Assembly (NCBI GenBank): GCA_902797855.1
Contig: CADBUI010000020.1
Location: 1 to 64,000, forward strand
Direction: 5' to 3'
Source: an uncultured Erysipelotrichaceae bacterium
Lineage (GTDB): Bacteria; Bacillota_I; Bacilli_A; RFN20; CAG-826
DNA length: 64,000 nt
The notes under the pieces were generated by a model that was given only the letters and a program-made list of their open reading frames with translations, did no database searches and was not told the origin of the DNA. Each line of letters starts with the position of its first letter. Positions within the stretch are counted from its first letter, which is position 1. Shown one piece after another: positions 9,092 to 17,675 of this stretch. The position numbers were made by a program, and so were the translations under genes.

Positions 9092-9835
9092 ATGATTGTC
9101 AGTATTATCACGCCCGCCTATAACTGCAGAAACACTATTAAGGAGACTTATAATAGTATTCTTTCTCAAACATTTTCTGATTGGGAATGGATAGTGGTGG
9201 ATGATTGTTCCACTGATGAATCTTTCTCGTTTATAAAAGAACTAACAAAAAATAATTCTAAGGTAACTGTTTTACAAACCCTCAAAAATAGTGGTACCGC
9301 TGTTGCTAGAAATATTGGATTAAAACACGCTAGTGGTAGATATATCACTTTCTTGGATTCTGATGACCTTCTTGATCCTAACTATTTAGAGTGTCAATTA
9401 GAGTTTATGAAAGAACATGGACCTCTTATTTCTGCTGGATATAGAAGAAAAGCTAAACATACATGTACAGATTTCTTTGTACCTGAAGAAGCAGATTATA
9501 AAAAAGCATTAAAAGGGAATCCTCTTTCTTGTTTAACTACTATGTATGATAGAAGTGTTATTGGAGAAGTTTTCTTTCCTGAAGATATTGATAGACCAGA
9601 AGACTATGTTTTTTGGCTTAATATTTTAAGAAAAGGAATTATTGCTCATGGTAATCCAGTTGTTTTAGCAACATACAATATAATGGAGGGCAGTAAATCA
9701 TCTAATAAATTTAAGTTAATTGGATATATGCATAAGGTTTACCATAAAACACAAGGAATCAATTGGTTTAAGAGCTGGTTCTATGTTATTAGATGGGCTT
9801 TTTATGGCAAGAAAAAATATAAAAATGTGAGGTAA
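9092..9835 (+). CDS. GT2 family glycosyltransferase
   Basis: A 247-aa single-domain GT-A enzyme. It has the family start SIITPAYNCRNTI, the nucleotide-binding VVDDCSTDES (about 35-45) and the DXD-type LDSDDLL (about 87-93). It would transfer a sugar from a nucleotide donor to the growing lipid-linked glycan at the cytoplasmic face. The length fits capsule GT2 enzymes. It is the last glycosyltransferase of the operon. The RT-nitrilase gene begins two bases after its stop. Confidence 0.88.
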   Translation: MIVSIITPAYNCRNTIKETYNSILSQTFSDWEWIVVDDCSTDESFSFIKELTKNNSKVTVLQTLKNSGTAVARNIGLKHASGRYITFLDSDDLLDPNYLECQLEFMKEHGPLISAGYRRKAKHTCTDFFVPEEADYKKALKGNPLSCLTTMYDRSVIGEVFFPEDIDRPEDYVFWLNILRKGIIAHGNPVVLATYNIMEGSKSSNKFKLIGYMHKVYHKTQGINWFKSWFYVIRWAFYGKKKYKNVR

Positions 9836-9837
9836 TC

Positions 9838-12762
9838 ATGATGCTGCTCTCAAAGAATATTGTTTTAAATGCTTATAGAAAGTTTAAATCGCTTGCCTTC
9901 TATTCAACCAATCATGGTTATTTATTAGAAAATTTGGCCGAATTCGAAAAGAGTTATGATGAATTCAATAATCGAATTGAGGCATTAACAGAAGCAATTA
10001 ATGATAATAATACTGCCTTTTTCGAACGCTTGATGAATTACGTTTCTGTTGTTCCTATGATTAAAGGAATTAAGGAGACAAAAGATACAAGCACTTTATT
10101 TTCTGATGGGCCATCTAAACCCACGAATGTGTTTGTTGATTCAATAAATTATTTTATTCGCTGTCCAATTGAACTTTTTATAATTGATACTATTTGGACC
10201 TTACTTTGTTTTAGTGCTGTACATGGTAACTCTGATTTTCATCATGTCTATGCCAATACTCCGGCAAAAGATTTGATAATTTATAAAAGTGACGTTTTGT
10301 TAGAGAGAATAAATTTTAAATCTTTATCAATTTTTGAACCTTATTTCAATAAATATAAAGATTGGCAAAACACAATAATTGAAAAAGCTATCGATAGAAA
10401 AAATAATAAGAAAGATTCAAAACTTGTTTCAATTGATATTACTAGCTTCTATTATTCTGCCCATGTTAATTTTAAAGCGCTAGAAGATTATTTGACTTCC
10501 TGCAATAGGGATTTCGTTAATTATCAATATTTAACATCCATCGTTGAACGAATATACAAAGGCTATAAAGAAAAACTTACTCTATACTGCGACAAAAAGA
10601 TTTCAGATCTACCAATTCCGATTGGATTGACAAGTTCAGGATTTGTCGCCAATTTTGTGCTATTAAACATTGACAAAAAAATAAACAATAGCAAATATGT
10701 GATTCAGGCAAATCGTTATGTTGATGATATATTGATTCTAATTGACGGATGTTTAGGAAAAACGTTCGGACAATTAGTTGATTCAATTTTTGAAGATGTT
10801 TTTTGTTGTGATGATTCTACACAAGGTGTTTATAAAATTAAAAACACAGATTTGATAATAAAAAGTGAAAAAACAAGAGTATTTGATATTAATAAAAAGA
10901 ATAGCGATCACACGCTAATGAAGTTAAAAAAAGAAATATTTACCCCGAGCGGGATAAGTTTGTTTCCAAAATACGTTTCTAATTTTGAACAATTGTATGA
11001 CATTTCAGTCGCTGATAACAAATCCTTGAAAATAAGAGAAAATATTACCAAACATACAATAAACTCTAGTAAACTAGCCAGCTCTTTATCTGGCTTTTTG
11101 TTGATGAAAATAGATTCTGAGAATGATTACTCGTTAGAAAGAAAAACCACCAATTCTATATTTAGTCTATTTGATTCCAATTTTATTATCGCAATATATA
11201 ATAGATGGTCAAAACTTTTTTCATATTTTATTTTTGCAAATCAAAAAGGAAAATTTAAATTATCTAAATTATTATCATTCATTAAACAATCCATCAAGAA
11301 AGTTAAATTTGCCAACACTGGTGTCCCTGTTATCACGCAAAAAACTTTGAAAAGTGAATTAGAAAAGCTCTTAACAATTTTTATGGCAGAAAGCCTTGCT
11401 CCGTTTTCTACAAAAAACATAGAAGAAAACATTGGCCAGTCAATAATACAGTTGTCACGTCTAATGAGAGAAGCAAATTTATTTGATCATGGCCTAGTCT
11501 CTTTCCCTTTATCTAACTACCTATTAAATAATGCCGACTCTGATTTAACGTCATTTAATGGAACATTATTTTCGTTATCAGAATTAGATTGCGGGTCGAA
11601 GATGTTGCTATCGCCTCGTTTTATTCATTTAGATGAGTATTTTTATTATAAACAATGTCAAGCAATCTACTCTGGGAACATAAATAATGCAGCATACGAT
11701 AATATGTTGAAAGAGTATGACGAAAATATTTTACCTATATTTTCACTAAAACGTGAGGCGTTTTCAATCACTCCATCAAAAGAAGGCTGTTATTCCCTGT
11801 TTACTATTAAATATGATTCTGGCAAAGAATCTTTCGATGACATTCCTATTGCGCTTGCAAATATAAATTTGATCAAATGCAATTTAACAAGAAAAAAAGG
11901 ATATGATGCATATTTAACTTTTTCAAAAGGAAGCGTAAAACAAAAGTCTGTACTTATTGACTTACTTAATGACTGTTATTTTGAATCTATTTTGTCGGAA
12001 AAGAACCAAAAATCTGAGGAACAAACCTCCGCAAAATTTTTAGTTTTCCCTGAATACTATTTACCTATTGAATGGTTGAATATCTTAATTCGTTTTTCTA
12101 GAAAGGCAGGCATATGCATCGTTTCTGGTTTAAGACCAATTCGGATTGGGAAAAAAGTGTTTAATCTACAGGTTGTTGTAACGCCATTTAAAGATGTTTA
12201 TGGTCACAAGGAATCAATGGTTTTTATCAGGGAGAAAAATAACTATGCTCCACTAGATAAACAAATAATTTATAATTCCAGATGCGTTTGTCAAAATCCA
12301 ATAAAACCTGTTTATTTTCTGTTTGACAACGGAAAAATTAAATATGCTCCATTTATTTGTTATGAGCTAACCGATGTTAATGCAAGGGCTATTTTTAAGA
12401 ACAGAACTGATATAGTTATTGCCTCTGAATTTAATGAGGATATTTATTATTTTTCTAATATAGTCGAAAGCAGCGCCCGGGATTTATGCTCCTATATTGT
12501 TCAAGTGAATTCATCAAATTATGGAGATACCAGGATTGTGGCACCTTATCGGGATAAATACAAGGAAATTGCGACAATTACTGGCGGCGTAAAGGATTCT
12601 ATTCATATTGGCATTGTAAAAATGAAAAGATTTAAAGAATACATGAAAGATTATTACAAGGCCGATTCTGTTCATGATTATCGACCTATTAATCCAACGT
12701 TTACGAGAACAACGGAAAAATTTAAAATTTTCAAGAAGCCATCTGCTGGTATAAAAAAGTGA
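9838..12762 (+). CDS. drt1: Reverse transcriptase-nitrilase fusion (DRT type 1 / UG1-like)
   Basis: A 974-aa protein. The RT domain shows motif A (IDITSFYY, D200), motif B (IPIGLTSSGF) and motif C RYVDD with the catalytic aspartates (YVDD 294-297). The C-terminal part is a carbon-nitrogen hydrolase with the full triad in order: E739 in FPEYY, K800 in REKNNY and C841 in FICYELTD. RT plus nitrilase is the hallmark of the UG1 class, known as defence-associated RT type 1 (established knowledge). The mechanism is not known to me. The start lies two bases after the upstream glycosyltransferase, with GAGG as ribosome site inside that gene. It is therefore probably co-transcribed with capsule genes, which is odd for a defence gene. 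Confidence 0.88.
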   Translation: MMLLSKNIVLNAYRKFKSLAFYSTNHGYLLENLAEFEKSYDEFNNRIEALTEAINDNNTAFFERLMNYVSVVPMIKGIKETKDTSTLFSDGPSKPTNVFVDSINYFIRCPIELFIIDTIWTLLCFSAVHGNSDFHHVYANTPAKDLIIYKSDVLLERINFKSLSIFEPYFNKYKDWQNTIIEKAIDRKNNKKDSKLVSIDITSFYYSAHVNFKALEDYLTSCNRDFVNYQYLTSIVERIYKGYKEKLTLYCDKKISDLPIPIGLTSSGFVANFVLLNIDKKINNSKYVIQANRYVDDILILIDGCLGKTFGQLVDSIFEDVFCCDDSTQGVYKIKNTDLIIKSEKTRVFDINKKNSDHTLMKLKKEIFTPSGISLFPKYVSNFEQLYDISVADNKSLKIRENITKHTINSSKLASSLSGFLLMKIDSENDYSLERKTTNSIFSLFDSNFIIAIYNRWSKLFSYFIFANQKGKFKLSKLLSFIKQSIKKVKFANTGVPVITQKTLKSELEKLLTIFMAESLAPFSTKNIEENIGQSIIQLSRLMREANLFDHGLVSFPLSNYLLNNADSDLTSFNGTLFSLSELDCGSKMLLSPRFIHLDEYFYYKQCQAIYSGNINNAAYDNMLKEYDENILPIFSLKREAFSITPSKEGCYSLFTIKYDSGKESFDDIPIALANINLIKCNLTRKKGYDAYLTFSKGSVKQKSVLIDLLNDCYFESILSEKNQKSEEQTSAKFLVFPEYYLPIEWLNILIRFSRKAGICIVSGLRPIRIGKKVFNLQVVVTPFKDVYGHKESMVFIREKNNYAPLDKQIIYNSRCVCQNPIKPVYFLFDNGKIKYAPFICYELTDVNARAIFKNRTDIVIASEFNEDIYYFSNIVESSARDLCSYIVQVNSSNYGDTRIVAPYRDKYKEIATITGGVKDSIHIGIVKMKRFKEYMKDYYKADSVHDYRPINPTFTRTTEKFKIFKKPSAGIKK

Positions 12763-12865
12763 TTCGATTCTATTTTTCTCATTAACTAAGTTTTTGTATT
12801 GACACAGTCGGTTAAAGACATAGCAAGGGACCGCGGGCAAAAAGTTGGACCATCCGAAATGGTAA

Positions 12866-13003
12866 CACTACGAGTATAACGATGATCAAAAATTTAAGGC
12901 TGTACAGATGTATTTCAGACTTAAGAACTATTTGGCAACCCGAGAAATAATGAGTTATCCTAACTTATTAAACACCCTCAAAGTCAGATACATTGATGTG
13001 TAA
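12866..13003 (+). pseudogene. Relic of an IS3-type transposase OrfA-like N-terminus
   Basis: This open stretch of 45 codons is bounded by stops on both sides. It reads NDDQKFKAVQMYF, then NYLATREIM, then NTLKVRYIDV. This is the layout of a helix-turn-helix transposase N-terminus (charged start, AV-x-x-Y, HTH, then LK-x-W-Y). It has no start codon and no continuation, and no terminal inverted repeats were recognised. The call rests on pattern recall only. Confidence 0.35.
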
Positions 13004-13071
13004 AATCTTAGCTAGTTCACTAGCAGTTTTATATTGAGTTGGCCCAATGCTGATAGATTCATCCTTTCTCT
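12968..13071 (-). pseudogene. Unidentified short coding relic
   Basis: On the minus strand about 33 codons read ESISIGPTQYKTASELA and end FEGV-stop at 12968. This is protein-like in composition but preceded by a stop with no usable in-frame start. I do not recognise the family. It may be the end of another decayed mobile-element gene. Confidence 0.25.
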
Positions 13072-13247
13072 ATTATATTTTTAATAACAATTCTTATTTC
13101 CTCTTTCCTAGCGGTAGGAATTGGACATGATTAATTTACAAAGTTTTGGAATTAAGATTTTAATTTCCAGATTTTTGGACATCACTATTTTATTTAATGA
13201 AAAATCTTTTAATTAGTTAAATTATCATATATTTTCGCAATAAAATA

Positions 13248-14900
13248 TTGGATAATGATATTATGGATATAAAAGGAGCTATCATTAATCTTTCAACCTT
13301 TAGGTCTCTATATAAAATAATAGATAATTTTGATTATTCTAGTGGATTTTTAAAGGGTGTTGATGGTTTTAACCTAAATCCATTAGATAAGTTTAAAGAA
13401 GAGTTTTCAGATGTTGTAAAAGCCATTGAGCAACTCGATGCTCATATATTTAAAAAGCATGAATTGCAAAGCAAACATGAATTTGTTGTTCATTTTGAAA
13501 ATGATGTTGCAGAAATGGATTGTGTTACTTTTCTTAATATAAATAACGCTCCATTTTTTGTTGATATAGAGGTTAAGAACACAGAACATTTTGAGCAACT
13601 CGATGATCAATTCGAAAATAGGGAAACTGATACTTTGCCCCAATTAAATTTGTCTGAGAATTATTTGCTTATTGGTTTTTTAAATGGAAAACACAAAAAA
13701 TCGATTTTAAAGCATGGCTCAAAAAGAATTGTTATTGAAAAAATAAATGATTTAGTAAATGCATTACAGCATTTAAACAATGAGATAATAGACACCAGGC
13801 TTCTGCTAAAAGATGTTGAAGGAATCCTAAAGATTCAGGATGTAAAAAACAAAATAGTTGCAAATGATTTTAAATATTATTCAGCTACTAGGGATGCAAT
13901 TAATTCTATTGTGGATAATATAAAAAACGGCAAGAAAATAATTATTGTTCATGGCAATGCCGGGTGTGGCAAAACTGTTATCGCATTGTCGTTATTTTTC
14001 AAATATCAAGACGTTAAGTTGCTTGTTATCAACAAAAATCTTTACAATGTTCTGTCGCTTTCAAGATATTATCGCAACAACACTTGTTTTTTTGGAACCA
14101 ATTCTTTTATTAATGCTATATCGACAAAAGATGTTGCAATAATTGATGAATGCCAAAGACTGAGTTGCTCTGATATCAAAGAAATATCATCGAGAGCCAA
14201 ATGTGTAGTATTGTTAGGTGATAGTAATCAAGCATTCACTAGAAGTGATGTTTTGCTCGACGAAAACGAATTAAAAAATAGCCTAATTGAGTCGTATGGT
14301 TTTTGCGATAGTGAAATAGTCACTAAAAAAATTAAAAAGACGGCTAGGTACAACTCGAAAGTCAATCAACTACTTGAAATATTGCACAACGGATTGCCAA
14401 TCAATAGTTGCACAAACTCCATCAAAGAAAAGGTGGGTGATGAATTTGCTATTGATATAACCATGTCATCAACCTCTTTTATGGACAAATATAACAGTTT
14501 AAGTTCTTCTTCAAGGATTTATACTCCGTTTTTTCATGATATGCCAACATCAATTAAAGTTGGCGGCACAGTTTTCAATGTTGCAGGGAAAGATGACGGC
14601 TCTTTCTCGGTCTCAAATTACTATTCGAATTTTATTGGCAATACATTTCATGCGATTTCTTTTGATGTAGATAACTCGTTTGTTATTTTAGCAAGAGTTG
14701 GATTATGTAGAAGGAACGAAATGTTTTTCTTCTATGATAGAAATTGTGATCCTAACTCTTTGAGCGAAGAAGAATTGTTGAAATTTAGCAATCAAATAAA
14801 TATTCTTTTTACAAGAGGAAGAAAATCATTGCACATTTTAACTGATGACTTCTATGTTTATTCTTATTTGAATTATAAAATTAAAAGAGGCGTTAAATGA
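13248..14900 (+). CDS. NERD-like nuclease fused to SF1/DUF2075-type helicase
   Basis: A 550-aa protein. The N-terminal domain (about 50-140) has the PD-(D/E)XK pattern of NERD nucleases: EMD with D91, then FVDIEVKN with E108 and K110. The ATPase part has Walker A GNAGCGKT (236-243), Walker B VAIIDECQR (D300, E301), a sensor-like VVLLGDSNQAF (about 325-335) and a late INILFTRGRKSL motif VI-like segment. This matches DUF2075/Schlafen-group SF1 helicases. It probably cleaves and translocates on nucleic acid (inference). The start is TTG at 13248, or ATG at 13263 five codons later; neither has a clear RBS. It overlaps the next gene by 4 bases (ATGA), so the two are translationally coupled. Confidence 0.7.
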   Translation: MDNDIMDIKGAIINLSTFRSLYKIIDNFDYSSGFLKGVDGFNLNPLDKFKEEFSDVVKAIEQLDAHIFKKHELQSKHEFVVHFENDVAEMDCVTFLNINNAPFFVDIEVKNTEHFEQLDDQFENRETDTLPQLNLSENYLLIGFLNGKHKKSILKHGSKRIVIEKINDLVNALQHLNNEIIDTRLLLKDVEGILKIQDVKNKIVANDFKYYSATRDAINSIVDNIKNGKKIIIVHGNAGCGKTVIALSLFFKYQDVKLLVINKNLYNVLSLSRYYRNNTCFFGTNSFINAISTKDVAIIDECQRLSCSDIKEISSRAKCVVLLGDSNQAFTRSDVLLDENELKNSLIESYGFCDSEIVTKKIKKTARYNSKVNQLLEILHNGLPINSCTNSIKEKVGDEFAIDITMSSTSFMDKYNSLSSSSRIYTPFFHDMPTSIKVGGTVFNVAGKDDGSFSVSNYYSNFIGNTFHAISFDVDNSFVILARVGLCRRNEMFFFYDRNCDPNSLSEEELLKFSNQINILFTRGRKSLHILTDDFYVYSYLNYKIKRGVK

Positions 14901-16057
14901 AATCTAAATCAGTAATTGACTTTTTTATGCAAAAGAGAGGATGGTCAGAGGTTAAGGACCTGCTTTTATCTTGGTACTTAACACCATATTTAGCAAAAGT
15001 CTTTAGTGTCGCAAAAAACTTTTATTTTATTGATGGCTTTTCCGGCCCTGGACTTTTTGATGATGGCAAAAAAGGATCGCCGGAAATTGAGAATGACTTA
15101 ATAAAAAAAGCATATGAATCAACGAATAATTCAACTGTTAAGTATTCGTTAATTTGTGTTGAAAAGAACAAAATTCTTTTTGACAGATTAACAAATAATT
15201 TGAAAGAAAATAAAAATGTTAAGTGCATCAATGATGATATTGAGCTTTTGCTACCAAACTTAATACAGAACTTAGAAAAAAACTCTTTTGTCTTTATTTA
15301 TTTAGACCCATTTGGAATTAATGGACTTCCATCGAATTTAATTACTTTATGCAATGCTAGAAAGGATTTGAAAATAGAATTATTAATTAATTTTAATTCT
15401 TCTGGTTGTTACCGAGAGTGTATGAGACTTTTAGGAAATACCGCTTATAACGACTTTTTTGATGAAAACGAATATTTAAGTGACAAAAATAGTAGCCATG
15501 AAAGAATGAATTGTTTGTTAGGGACAAAAAAATGGACGGACGTTGCAGGTGATGCCAAAGCGGAATATCTGTTAAGCCAATACTTCAGCGACAATTTAAG
15601 AAAAGCGTTTAAATACGTTCTTAATATGCCTATAAGAAATATTAAAAATGATATGGTGAAGTATAGGATGATATTTTGCTCAAACAATATAGATGGCGCG
15701 TTATTAATGGCTGATAATATGTTGCGAAGATCAAACAATGCTAAAAATTCTTTGTTTTCGTTGGATATTGAAGGCAATATTGTTGATGTAACAAAAGAAG
15801 TTGAGACAATATTGGATTTTGTTCCAAATACTAATGAAAATCCAATACGTTTAAATCAGTTGATTTTATCTTTTTATGAAAAAAAAGGTGTTGTATGCTC
15901 GCCAAAAGATTTAATTGATTATCTTAAAATGAAAGAAAGAAATAACGAGATTGTTGTAATTAGATATCCAGAGCGATCAGCAAAAGGGAAATTTACTACA
16001 TTTTGGAGCGAAAGCAATAAGAAAACAGTAAAAATTTTAAAAAAAATAGGGATCTAG
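14897..16057 (+). CDS. tcmP: Three-Cys-motif partner protein TcmP
   Basis: A 386-aa protein of the TcmP family, normal length for the family (about 385 aa). The N-terminal half has a Rossmann methyltransferase-like fold: FIDGFSGPG (44-52) as the SAM-loop equivalent, CVEKN at the acidic turn, and YLDPFG (D137, P138) at the motif IV position. The C-terminal part is a winged-helix-like tail. TcmP proteins are named for occurring beside a radical-SAM-like protein with three clustered cysteines, exactly the gene that follows after 7 bases. The biochemical role of the family is not established. It is coupled to the upstream nuclease-helicase by an ATGA overlap. Confidence 0.85.
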   Translation: MKSKSVIDFFMQKRGWSEVKDLLLSWYLTPYLAKVFSVAKNFYFIDGFSGPGLFDDGKKGSPEIENDLIKKAYESTNNSTVKYSLICVEKNKILFDRLTNNLKENKNVKCINDDIELLLPNLIQNLEKNSFVFIYLDPFGINGLPSNLITLCNARKDLKIELLINFNSSGCYRECMRLLGNTAYNDFFDENEYLSDKNSSHERMNCLLGTKKWTDVAGDAKAEYLLSQYFSDNLRKAFKYVLNMPIRNIKNDMVKYRMIFCSNNIDGALLMADNMLRRSNNAKNSLFSLDIEGNIVDVTKEVETILDFVPNTNENPIRLNQLILSFYEKKGVVCSPKDLIDYLKMKERNNEIVVIRYPERSAKGKFTTFWSESNKKTVKILKKIGI

Positions 16058-16064
16058 GGTAATA

Positions 16065-16826
16065 ATGAAAACAATAAGTCGAAAATCGTTACTATATAAA
16101 ACTGGGGTTGAATATGGAGATTATACAATCAACCATGTTTTAGGATGTTCTCACGGATGTATGTATCCTTGTTACGCATTTAATATGGCAAAAAGATTTG
16201 GCAACGTCAAAACTTATCAAGAATGGATTGAACCAAAATTAGTTGCTAATGCATTGGAAATTTTAGATACTGAAATACCTAAATATAAGAACGATATTAA
16301 ATCTGTTCAACTATGTTTTACTACCGATCCTTTTATGGTTCATTATGATGAAGTAAGTGAATTATCAATATCTATTATAAACAAATTAAACAAGCATAAT
16401 ATTAAAGTAATTACATTAACAAAGGGAATTATACCTGACGCAGCGTTATTGACAAAAAAATACAACGAATTTGGTATAACCCTTGTTTCACTTGATGAAA
16501 AATTTAGAGAAAAATATGAGCCAGGATCTTCCAATTATGTCGAACGAATTGAATCTTTGAGAAGAATGCATGATTTAGGCTTTAAAACTTGGGTAAGCAT
16601 TGAACCATATCCGACCCCTAATATTATTAATCAAGATTTGGTAGCCATATTAGACTCAGTATCTTTTGTTGATTATATTGTTTTTGGTAGATGGCACTAC
16701 AACAAAATTGTATCTGAATATAAAGGAGCTAAAGATTTCTTTAATAATTGTGCGGACATTGTTTTGGATTATTGTAGGCAACATAATATCAAGTGTCATA
16801 TTAAAAAGGGAACAAAAACTAATTAA
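16065..16826 (+). CDS. Three-Cys-motif radical SAM-like protein (TcmP partner)
   Basis: A 253-aa protein related to the SPL/DUF5131 branch of radical SAM enzymes. The cluster motif is C28, C32 and C36 (CSHGCMYPCYA), i.e. CX3CX3C rather than the canonical CX3CX2C. A TIM-barrel-like series follows: CFTTDPF, KVITLTKG, VSLDEKF, WVSIEPYP, IVFGRWH. An iron-sulfur cluster and SAM cleavage are plausible, but the reaction is unknown. It ends the operon with nuclease-helicase and TcmP. The last seven codons lie inside direct repeat copy 1, so its 3' end was involved in a duplication or insertion. Confidence 0.8.
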   Translation: MKTISRKSLLYKTGVEYGDYTINHVLGCSHGCMYPCYAFNMAKRFGNVKTYQEWIEPKLVANALEILDTEIPKYKNDIKSVQLCFTTDPFMVHYDEVSELSISIINKLNKHNIKVITLTKGIIPDAALLTKKYNEFGITLVSLDEKFREKYEPGSSNYVERIESLRRMHDLGFKTWVSIEPYPTPNIINQDLVAILDSVSFVDYIVFGRWHYNKIVSEYKGAKDFFNNCADIVLDYCRQHNIKCHIKKGTKTN

Positions 16827-16883
16827 ATGCTAATGTTTGCGGGGGCATCTTTACTAGTTGACTTGGAAGGCGTTTTCCTAAAA
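16803..16883 (+). repeat. Direct repeat copy 1 (about 82 bp)
   Basis: It starts inside the last codons of the radical SAM gene and closely matches 19058-19139. The final 29 bases (16855-16883, TAGTTGACTTGGAAGGCG then TTTTCCTAAAA) are identical in both copies. The upstream part differs by scattered substitutions and two single-base gaps. The copies flank the TAC module. They may be attL/attR-like junctions or a tandem-duplication scar; no integrase is present. Confidence 0.75.
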
Positions 16884-16972
16884 ACTTTATCTTTAATTTG
16901 TTATATTAAATTTAATATAAAACTGAAGTAAACCCCAAACCGGATGCTTCAAATAATAAAAGGACAAAAAGG

Positions 16973-16999
16973 CAGGAATCAACTAAGGTTCCTGTTTTT
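16973..16999 (+). terminator. Intrinsic terminator after the TcmP/radical SAM operon
   Basis: CAGGAA (16973-16978) pairs with TTCCTG (16989-16994), followed directly by five T. Confidence 0.7.
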
Positions 17000-17272
17000 A
17001 GTCTTGTCGAGTTATAGAGATTAATCCATTCTTCTACTAGTTATATCGTGTGCGACAATGTGATCAAGAGAAACACTCACCGAATAATAGATAATAATTA
17101 TAGGCAATGCAAATGCGTGAGCTACATAAGATTGATAATGCGATATTTGTTGCATTATTAGATAAACATATTTGTATATTACTGCACCAGATTCAGACTT
17201 TTTGAATTTCTTTTTAAAGAAATGGAGTTTATATTAATAATTTAAAAATATTCCCTAGAAGTTATATTTATC

Positions 17273-17300
17273 TTGCATCAGCCTAATATCTTTATATAAT
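17273..17300 (+). promoter_or_regulatory. Promoter of the toxin-antitoxin-chaperone operon
   Basis: TTGCAT (17273-17278) and TATAAT (17295-17300) are 16 bases apart. The ATG of the toxin at 17307 falls where transcription should begin, so the message may be leaderless. No Shine-Dalgarno sequence is visible. Confidence 0.55.
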
Positions 17301-17306
17301 ATATTT

Positions 17307-17675
17307 ATGAAAAAAGATTATCTTTATGTAAATTCAGATGATGAATTATCAACTTATTATAGTGAGCAGGTTGATTGTTTAAATATAAAAGGCAACGCAA
17401 AAAGGTATGAACGCATTGAAAATATCATAGATGATTCCGACAATTATTCTGAATTGGTGAGGAAGCTTAAAATAAAGTCGTTAGACACAAAGACCGGATT
17501 GAAGGAAATTATATTAGACAGAATACGAGTAATTCATTTTGTTTATCTAGATAATACATTGGTACTATTAGGGACATTTATAAAAAGCACAAAAAAGACG
17601 CCTCCTTCAGAAATTGAAAAGAACAATAAAAGAATTAACTTATACAAGGAGAGAAAAAATGGAAAAACATGTTGA
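17307..17675 (+). CDS. higB: RelE/HigB-like toxin (TAC module)
   Basis: A 122-aa protein with the beta-strand-rich core of the HigB/Gp49 RelE superfamily: GLKEIILDRIRVIHFVYLDN, then LVLLGTFIKSTKKTP, the usual strand-strand-KKTP end of HigB toxins. Such toxins are ribosome-associated mRNA endonucleases. The toxin comes before the antitoxin, as in higBA loci, and overlaps it by 17 bases. The long N-terminal extension (about 50 aa before the core) is unusual. The promoter sits almost at the start codon. Confidence 0.75.
   Translation: MKKDYLYVNSDDELSTYYSEQVDCLNIKGNAKRYERIENIIDDSDNYSELVRKLKIKSLDTKTGLKEIILDRIRVIHFVYLDNTLVLLGTFIKSTKKTPPSEIEKNNKRINLYKERKNGKTC

Larger units (their letters stand above)
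12763..13247. other. Non-coding stretch with decayed gene fragments
   Basis: This 485-base gap between the RT-nitrilase and the nuclease-helicase operon has no intact gene. It holds a 45-codon plus-strand fragment that looks like the N-terminus of an IS transposase, and a roughly 33-codon minus-strand fragment at 12968-13071 ending in a stop. Further on it is AT-rich, with no terminator I can defend. Confidence 0.5.
16827..17306. other. Intergenic: repeat, terminator, TAC promoter
   Basis: This 480-base gap contains most of direct repeat copy 1, an intrinsic terminator at 16973-16999 that ends the TcmP operon, an AT-rich stretch with no supported gene, and the promoter for the toxin-antitoxin operon at 17273-17300. 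Confidence 0.6.

Noticed and set aside
17110-17210. Short frame of about 34 codons starting MQMREL in the gap before the TAC operon
   Set aside because: No ribosome site, AT-rich and no recognisable protein pattern.
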